From Bradyrhizobium iriomotense (GTDB taxonomy: Bacteria > Pseudomonadota > Alphaproteobacteria > Rhizobiales > Xanthobacteraceae), in assembly GCF_030160715.1 (NCBI RefSeq), contig NZ_BSOW01000050.1:1-52795 (forward strand): a DNA stretch of 52,795 bases. The letters run 5' to 3'. The notes beneath the pieces were generated by a model. That model was not told where the DNA came from, made no database searches, and saw nothing but the letters and a program-made list of their open reading frames with translations. The stretch's first letter is position 1. Each line of letters opens with the position of its first letter. The position numbers were made by a program, and so were the translations under genes. Shown here one piece after another: positions 48,339 through 52,795 of this stretch.

Positions 48339-50675
48339 TTACACCGGCTTGCCGCGGCCGCTCTTTTCGGCGGCGCGGCGGAGTGCTTCGGCGAGCGCGC
48401 CGCCGCCGGAGGATTCCTGCTTGCGCGGCGCCGATGAAGTCATGCGGCCGGCGTTGCGCGAATTGTCGCGCTGCATGCCGGGCGCATCCTTCGTGGTGCC
48501 GACCTCGTCATCGAGGCGCAGCGTCAGCGAGATGCGCTTGCGGGCGACCTCGAAGTCCAGCACCTTCACCTTGACGATGTCGCCCGGCTTCACCACCTCG
48601 CGCGGATCCTTGATGAAGTTTTTCGACATCGCGGAGATGTGCACGAGGCCGTCCTGGTGCACGCCGATATCGACGAAGGCGCCGAAGGCGGCGACGTTGG
48701 TCACGGTGCCCTCGAGAATCATGCCCTTCTGGAGATGCTTGATCTCCTCGACGCCTTCTTTGAATACGGCCGCCTTGAACGCCGGACGCGGGTCGCGGCC
48801 CGGCTTTTCGAGTTCGCGCAGGATGTCGGTGACGGTCGGCAGACCGAAGGTCTCGTCGACGAAATCCTTCGGCTTCAGCGTCCGCACGATCTCGCTGCTG
48901 CCGATCAGCGCCTTGATGTCACTCTTGGTGGCCGCGAGAATCCGGCGCACCACCGGATAGGCTTCCGGATGCACGCCGGAGGCATCGAGCGGATCCTCCC
49001 CGCCGAGGATGCGCAGGAAGCCCGCGCACTGCTCGAACGCCTTCGGCCCGAGCCGCGGCACGTCCTTGAGCGCCTTGCGCGACTTGAACGGGCCGTTGGC
49101 GTCGCGATGCTGCACGATGCTCTGCGCAAGGCCGCTACCCACGCCCGACACGCGCGCGAGCAGCGGCGCCGAGGCGGTGTTGACGTCGACGCCGACCGCG
49201 TTCACGCAGTCCTCGACCACAGCATCGAGCGACTTGGCGAGCTTGGCCTGACCGAGATCGTGCTGATACTGGCCGACACCGATCGCCTTGGGCTCGATCT
49301 TGACGAGCTCGGCGAGCGGATCCTGGAGGCGCCGCGCGATCGAGACCGCGCCGCGCAGGGTGACGTCGAGGCCCGGCAATTCTTCCGAAGCGAAGGCCGA
49401 AGCCGAATAGACCGACGCGCCCGCTTCCGACACCACGATCTTGTTCATCTTCAGCTCAGCCAGGCCCTTCACGAGCTCGGTCGCGAGCTTGTCGGTCTCG
49501 CGCGAGGCGGTGCCGTTGCCGATCGCAATCAGCTCGACGCGATGCTTCAGCGCGAGCCTGCCGAGGATCGCGAGCGACTCGTTCCACTGCCGCTGCGGCT
49601 CGTGCGGATAGATTGCGGTGGTGTCGACCACCTTGCCGGTCGCATCGATCACCGCGACCTTGACGCCGGTGCGGTAACCGGGATCGAGCCCCATGGTGAC
49701 GCGGGTGCCGGCAGGTGCCGCGAGCAGCAGGTCGCGCAGGTTCGAGGCGAACACGCGCACAGCCTCGGTCTCGGCCGCGTTCCACAGCCGCATCCGCAGA
49801 TCGATGTTGAGATGCACCTGGATCTTGGTGCGCCAGGCCCAGCGCACGGTGTCGATCAGCCAGCGATCGCCCGCGCGCTTGAGGTCGGCGATGCCGAACC
49901 GTTTCATGATCTTCAATTCATAGGCGCTCGGCACGCCCGCCGGCGGCACTTCGGCCTCGGCCTGGATCTGGAGATCGAGGATCTCCTCCTTCTCGCCGCG
50001 GAACATCGCGAGGATGCGGTGCGACGGCAGCTTGGTCAGCGGCTCGGAGAACTCGAAATAGTCGGCGAACTTTTCGCCCTCGGTCTTCTTGCCGTCGCGC
50101 ACCTTGGAGGCCATGCGCGCATTGGTCCACATTTCCTCGCGTAAGCTCCCGATCAGGTCGGCGTCCTCGTCGAAGCGCTCGACCAGGATGGCGCGGGCGC
50201 CATCGAGTGCGGCGGCAGCATCCGCGACGCCCTTCTCGGCGTTGATGAACGCTTCGGCCACCACCTTCGGATCGTTGGTGGGCTCCGCCATCAACTGGTT
50301 GGCGAGCGGCTCGAGGCCGGCCTCCTTGGCGATCTCAGCCTTGGTGCGGCGCTTCGGCTTGAACGGCAGGTAGATGTCTTCCAGGCGCGCCTTGCTGTCG
50401 GCCGCCATGATGGTGGCCTCCAGCGCCGCATCGAGCTTGCCCTGCTCGCGGATCGATTCGAGGATCGCCTTGCGGCGGTCTTCGAGCTCGCGCAAATAGA
50501 CGAGCCGCTCTTCCAGCGTGCGGAGCTGCGCGTCGTCGAGCGCGCCGGTGGCTTCCTTGCGGTAGCGGGCGATGAAGGGAACCGTGGCGCCGCCGTCGAG
50601 CAGCGTCACCGCCGCCTCGACCTGCTCCTCACGGGCCCCGAGCTCCTGCGCAATCTTCTGGTTGATGTTTGCCAC
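48339..50675 (-). CDS. tex: Tex family RNA-binding transcription accessory protein
   Basis: 778 residues. The start is GTG at 50675, preceded by GAGGAAA at 6 nt; a GTG at 50699 adds only eight residues without a better site. The order is complete: Tex N-terminal helical part (INQKIAQELGAREEQVEAAV, GGATVPFIARYRKEATGALD), YqgF/RNase H-like domain (TRVTMGLDPGYRTGVKVAVI), helix-hairpin-helix (APLLARVSGVGSGLAQSIVQ, ALKDVPRLGPKAFEQCAGFL) and S1 domain (LEGTVTNVAAFGAFVDIGVH, DGLVHISAMSKNF). A basic tail (ALRRAAEKSGRGKPV) ends it. Tex binds nucleic acid and affects transcription and stress fitness in many bacteria. Confidence 0.96.
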   Translation of the reverse strand: MANINQKIAQELGAREEQVEAAVTLLDGGATVPFIARYRKEATGALDDAQLRTLEERLVYLRELEDRRKAILESIREQGKLDAALEATIMAADSKARLEDIYLPFKPKRRTKAEIAKEAGLEPLANQLMAEPTNDPKVVAEAFINAEKGVADAAAALDGARAILVERFDEDADLIGSLREEMWTNARMASKVRDGKKTEGEKFADYFEFSEPLTKLPSHRILAMFRGEKEEILDLQIQAEAEVPPAGVPSAYELKIMKRFGIADLKRAGDRWLIDTVRWAWRTKIQVHLNIDLRMRLWNAAETEAVRVFASNLRDLLLAAPAGTRVTMGLDPGYRTGVKVAVIDATGKVVDTTAIYPHEPQRQWNESLAILGRLALKHRVELIAIGNGTASRETDKLATELVKGLAELKMNKIVVSEAGASVYSASAFASEELPGLDVTLRGAVSIARRLQDPLAELVKIEPKAIGVGQYQHDLGQAKLAKSLDAVVEDCVNAVGVDVNTASAPLLARVSGVGSGLAQSIVQHRDANGPFKSRKALKDVPRLGPKAFEQCAGFLRILGGEDPLDASGVHPEAYPVVRRILAATKSDIKALIGSSEIVRTLKPKDFVDETFGLPTVTDILRELEKPGRDPRPAFKAAVFKEGVEEIKHLQKGMILEGTVTNVAAFGAFVDIGVHQDGLVHISAMSKNFIKDPREVVKPGDIVKVKVLDFEVARKRISLTLRLDDEVGTTKDAPGMQRDNSRNAGRMTSSAPRKQESSGGGALAEALRRAAEKSGRGKPV

Positions 50676-51094
50676 GCCAGTTTCCTCTAATCCAAGCACG
50701 CGACGCGAACCGAACCACCGGTCGCGGGACGCCGCTTATGGACCAACCCGACTTGATTCATCAAGGTGCAGCGCGGAACCGTCGACAGAGGTTTTTTGTT
50801 GCGCCGAGTCGATTTATTGGTCCGCCTTCCCGCCACATTCGTTCGATTTCCGCGCGCCACGATCATGGAGTGCGTCGGGCAAACATTGGATCGTAGCCCG
50901 GATCGAGCGGAGCGCAATCCGGGAAGACGTATTGGCCGGTGCTTGCCGCCCCGGATTACGCTTCGCTCCATCCGGGCTATGGGACGTCATGAGGCGGCTG
51001 CGCCTTCCAAATTCAGCGCAGCAGCCCTGCGCGCCCGGTTTGTTGACAGAGTCCCCGGCGGAATTATGGTGCCGCCCGCACGAAAGGGACCGAC
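50676..51094. other. Intergenic region with palindromic repeat
   Basis: Divergent 419-nt gap between tex and the amidase gene. Its AT-richer part (50760-50830) may carry promoters. The palindrome at 50893-50980 fills the middle; the rest shows no gene. Confidence 0.5.
50893..50980. repeat. Interspersed palindrome, GTAGCCCGGATCGAG type
   Basis: GTAGCCCGGATCGAGCGGAG, with CGCAATCCGGG, is inverted relative to CCCCGGATTACGCTTCGCTC, with CATCCGGGCTAT. This is a common REP-like element of rhizobial genomes. Confidence 0.8.
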
Positions 51095-52570
51095 ATGACT
51101 TTGCCGATGAGCTGGAATGAGTGGGCGCAGCATGATGGCGTGGGGCTGGCTGCGTGCGTCAAAAAGGGCGAGGTCACGCCTGCCGAACTGGCGCGCCAGG
51201 CCGCGGCAGCCGTGGCGAAGGTCGATTCCGCGCTGTCGGGCGTGGTCGAGCTGTTCGACGACGTGATCGCGGATCCCACCAAGGACGGCGCCAATCTCAG
51301 CGGCCCGTTCGCCGGCCTGCCCTTCCTGATGAAGGATCTCGGACCCACCATGAAAGGCCGCCTTCAGGAGATGGGCTCGCTGTTGATGCGCGGCAATCGC
51401 GCAGGCGCTGACACTTTCCTCACGACGAAATTCCGCCAGGCCGGATTGAACCTGATCGGACGCACCACAACGCCGGAGTTCGGCGTGTGCAGCTCGGCCG
51501 ACAATCCGGCCGTCTATGTCACGCGCAATCCCTGGAATACCGACTACACCACCTGCGGCTCGTCGGCGGGCAGCGCCGCGTCGGTGGCGGCCGGCATCGT
51601 GCCGATTGCGCATGCGACCGACGGTGGCGGCTCGATCCGCATTCCCGCAGGGGTCAACGGCAATATCGGGCTGAAAGTGTCGCGCGGCGTGTTCTCGCTC
51701 GCACCGCACATGTCCGATCTCACCGGCCTCGTCTCGATCCAGGGCTGCCAGTCGCGCAGCGTGCGCGATACTGCGGCCTTCGTCGATCATGCCCGCGGGC
51801 CGGCGCCCGGCGAGTTCATGCCGTTCTGGACCACGGCGCAACCCTACACCGAGATGATCAAGCGCGACCCCGGCAAGCTCCGCATCGCGTTGTCGCATCA
51901 ATGGGGCGATTATCGCGCGACGCCGCACATCGCCGCCGAGCTGGAGAAGATCGGCCGCTTCCTCGAAGGCCTCGGCCATCACGTCGACTTTGCCCTGCCC
52001 GAGCTCGATTTCCGCGCCGCCTTCGACGCGCAGACCACATGCTACATTTCCAACTTCGCCGTCGTGATCTCAAACATGCTCGCCGCGCGCGGGCTGGAGC
52101 GGCCGCCGGAGGATCTCATCGAGCCGATGAACATCCGGATCTGGGAGGCGGGCCGCCATACGAGCTTTGCCGAACGGGCGAAGATGCAGGCGGTGTTCAA
52201 CACGACATCGCGCGGCTTCGGTGGCTTCTTCGAGCAGTGGGACGTCATCCTGACGCCGGTCACCGCACTGCCGACGCCGAAGGTCGGCACAAAGGAATAT
52301 CTCACGATCTCCGACAATCCGGATGTGCTGGACTGGTTCGGCAATCTCTGGCGCAATTTCGCCTTCACGCCGCTGGCCAATCTCTGCGGCATGCCGGCGA
52401 TCTCGCTGCCGCTCGCCGAGAACGAGCACGGCCTGCCGCTCGGCATCCAGGCCATCGCCAAGCAGGCCAATGACGGGTTGCTGCTGCAACTCGCCGCGCA
52501 AATCGAGCGCGCCATCGACGGGAAGTGGAATGCCGGCAAGAAACCGAAGGTGCACGTGACGAAGGGGTGA
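51095..52570 (+). CDS. Amidase signature family amidase
   Basis: 491 residues. CGAAAGGGACC precedes the ATG. The Ser-cisSer-Lys triad is in place: Lys in FAGLPFLMKDLGPTMKGRLQ, cis-Ser in TTCGSSAGSAASVAAGIVPI and the nucleophile Ser in ATDGGGSIRIPAGVNGNIGL. The family usually hydrolyses amides such as aryl- or aliphatic amides, and some members are peptide amidases or nitrile-pathway enzymes; substrate unknown. No transporter or regulator is adjacent. No signal peptide, so cytoplasmic. Confidence 0.92.
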   Translation: MTLPMSWNEWAQHDGVGLAACVKKGEVTPAELARQAAAAVAKVDSALSGVVELFDDVIADPTKDGANLSGPFAGLPFLMKDLGPTMKGRLQEMGSLLMRGNRAGADTFLTTKFRQAGLNLIGRTTTPEFGVCSSADNPAVYVTRNPWNTDYTTCGSSAGSAASVAAGIVPIAHATDGGGSIRIPAGVNGNIGLKVSRGVFSLAPHMSDLTGLVSIQGCQSRSVRDTAAFVDHARGPAPGEFMPFWTTAQPYTEMIKRDPGKLRIALSHQWGDYRATPHIAAELEKIGRFLEGLGHHVDFALPELDFRAAFDAQTTCYISNFAVVISNMLAARGLERPPEDLIEPMNIRIWEAGRHTSFAERAKMQAVFNTTSRGFGGFFEQWDVILTPVTALPTPKVGTKEYLTISDNPDVLDWFGNLWRNFAFTPLANLCGMPAISLPLAENEHGLPLGIQAIAKQANDGLLLQLAAQIERAIDGKWNAGKKPKVHVTKG

Positions 52571-52592
52571 GCGGGCGACTGCTTGAACTTGC

Positions 52593-52673
52593 GTAGGGTG
52601 GATTAGCCGCAGGCGTAATCCACCATGCCACGGGGCGAGAGAGGTGGTGGGTTACGCTTCGCTAACCCACCCT
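52593..52673. repeat. Interspersed palindrome, GTAGGGTGGATTAG type
   Basis: GTAGGGTGGATTAGCCGCAG and CGTAATCCACC on the left; GGTGGGTTACGCTTCGCTAA and CCCACCCT on the right. It starts 22 nt after the amidase stop and may also terminate its transcript. Confidence 0.8.
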
Positions 52674-52720
52674 TGTATTAGCGCGATCGCTTATGATGGG
52701 TGCCGTTCCGTGAGGAATGG

Positions 52721-52748
52721 CCCAGCCCGGGTGACGGCCCGAGCTGGG
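52721..52748. other. Unassigned strong hairpin near the window end
   Basis: CCCAGC and GCTGGG enclose CGGG/CCCG, giving about ten paired bases around a 6-nt loop, with one C-A mismatch. The 100 nt around it (52690-52795) fit no gene seen here. It may be part of a small RNA, a mobile element end or the start of the next gene region; nothing decides between them. Confidence 0.3.
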
Positions 52749-52795
52749 TCGCCGTTCGATCGGATCGGTACCCACCGAAGCCTTGAGGGCTGTCA

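Noticed and set aside
48639..50144. Open frame of 501 codons antisense to tex
   Set aside because: Composition rich in Arg, Asp and His without domain; the tex frame is full length.

Overview
The window reads as chromosomal DNA of a high-GC alphaproteobacterium, most likely Bradyrhizobium or a close relative. The grounds are a DUF3551 protein, a two-function PutA beside a divergent Lrp-type regulator, orphan substrate-binding proteins of the ABC_sub_bind family, a CyaC-like diheme cyclase, and rhizobial interspersed palindromes of the type that carry GTCATTGCGAGCGAAGCG or ACCCTCTCCCC arms. The genus is inferred from family content, not from a database match.

Region 1 (about 1-16,900) is accessory. 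It starts inside an IS5-type transposase. Next come a winged-helix/TPR regulator divergent from a LivK-like binding protein and an FAD-dependent oxidoreductase, then an IS1182-type element. From 7.5 to 15.8 kb lies an unusual array: three intact ABC_sub_bind periplasmic proteins, a fourth that is clearly broken (internal deletion plus frameshift), another Tat-exported binding protein, a carboxymuconolactone decarboxylase-like gene, and a DUF899 + glutathione transferase pair. No permease or ATPase is present. Most array genes are preceded at 75-105 nt by related short repeats and several are followed by a second shared element, so the array looks built from duplicated modules. A sulfatase remnant lies inside it. 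A short tyrosine recombinase (15,908-16,543) closes the region.

Region 2 (about 16,900-52,795) looks like ordinary core chromosome. It holds an SDR, a hemolysin III family protein, the YcjX/YcjF-like pair, a DUF3551 protein with a DNA-ligase remnant next to it, a GT39 glycosyltransferase, a CyaC-like adenylate cyclase (diheme anchor + 2Fe-2S + class III catalytic domain), SorAB sulfite dehydrogenase, a cold shock protein, the Lrp-type regulator/putA pair, a CoA transferase, two hypothetical envelope proteins, a lemA-TPM-TPM operon, an orphan CoxL-like molybdenum hydroxylase, a DapA-like lyase/synthase, a Tat-exported VOC protein, a degenerate trypsin-like/PDZ protein overlapping a LuxR-type regulator, an OmpR/histidine kinase pair, a Gly/His/Met-rich secreted protein, Tex and an amidase. 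Many intergenic gaps carry palindromic repeats; one family recurs at 16.8, 32.8 and 39.0 kb.

The points most worth following are the repeat-flanked binding-protein array, the pseudoprotease + vestigial-receiver LuxR operon, and the redox cyclase beside sulfite oxidation genes. No tRNA, rRNA or CRISPR array was seen.
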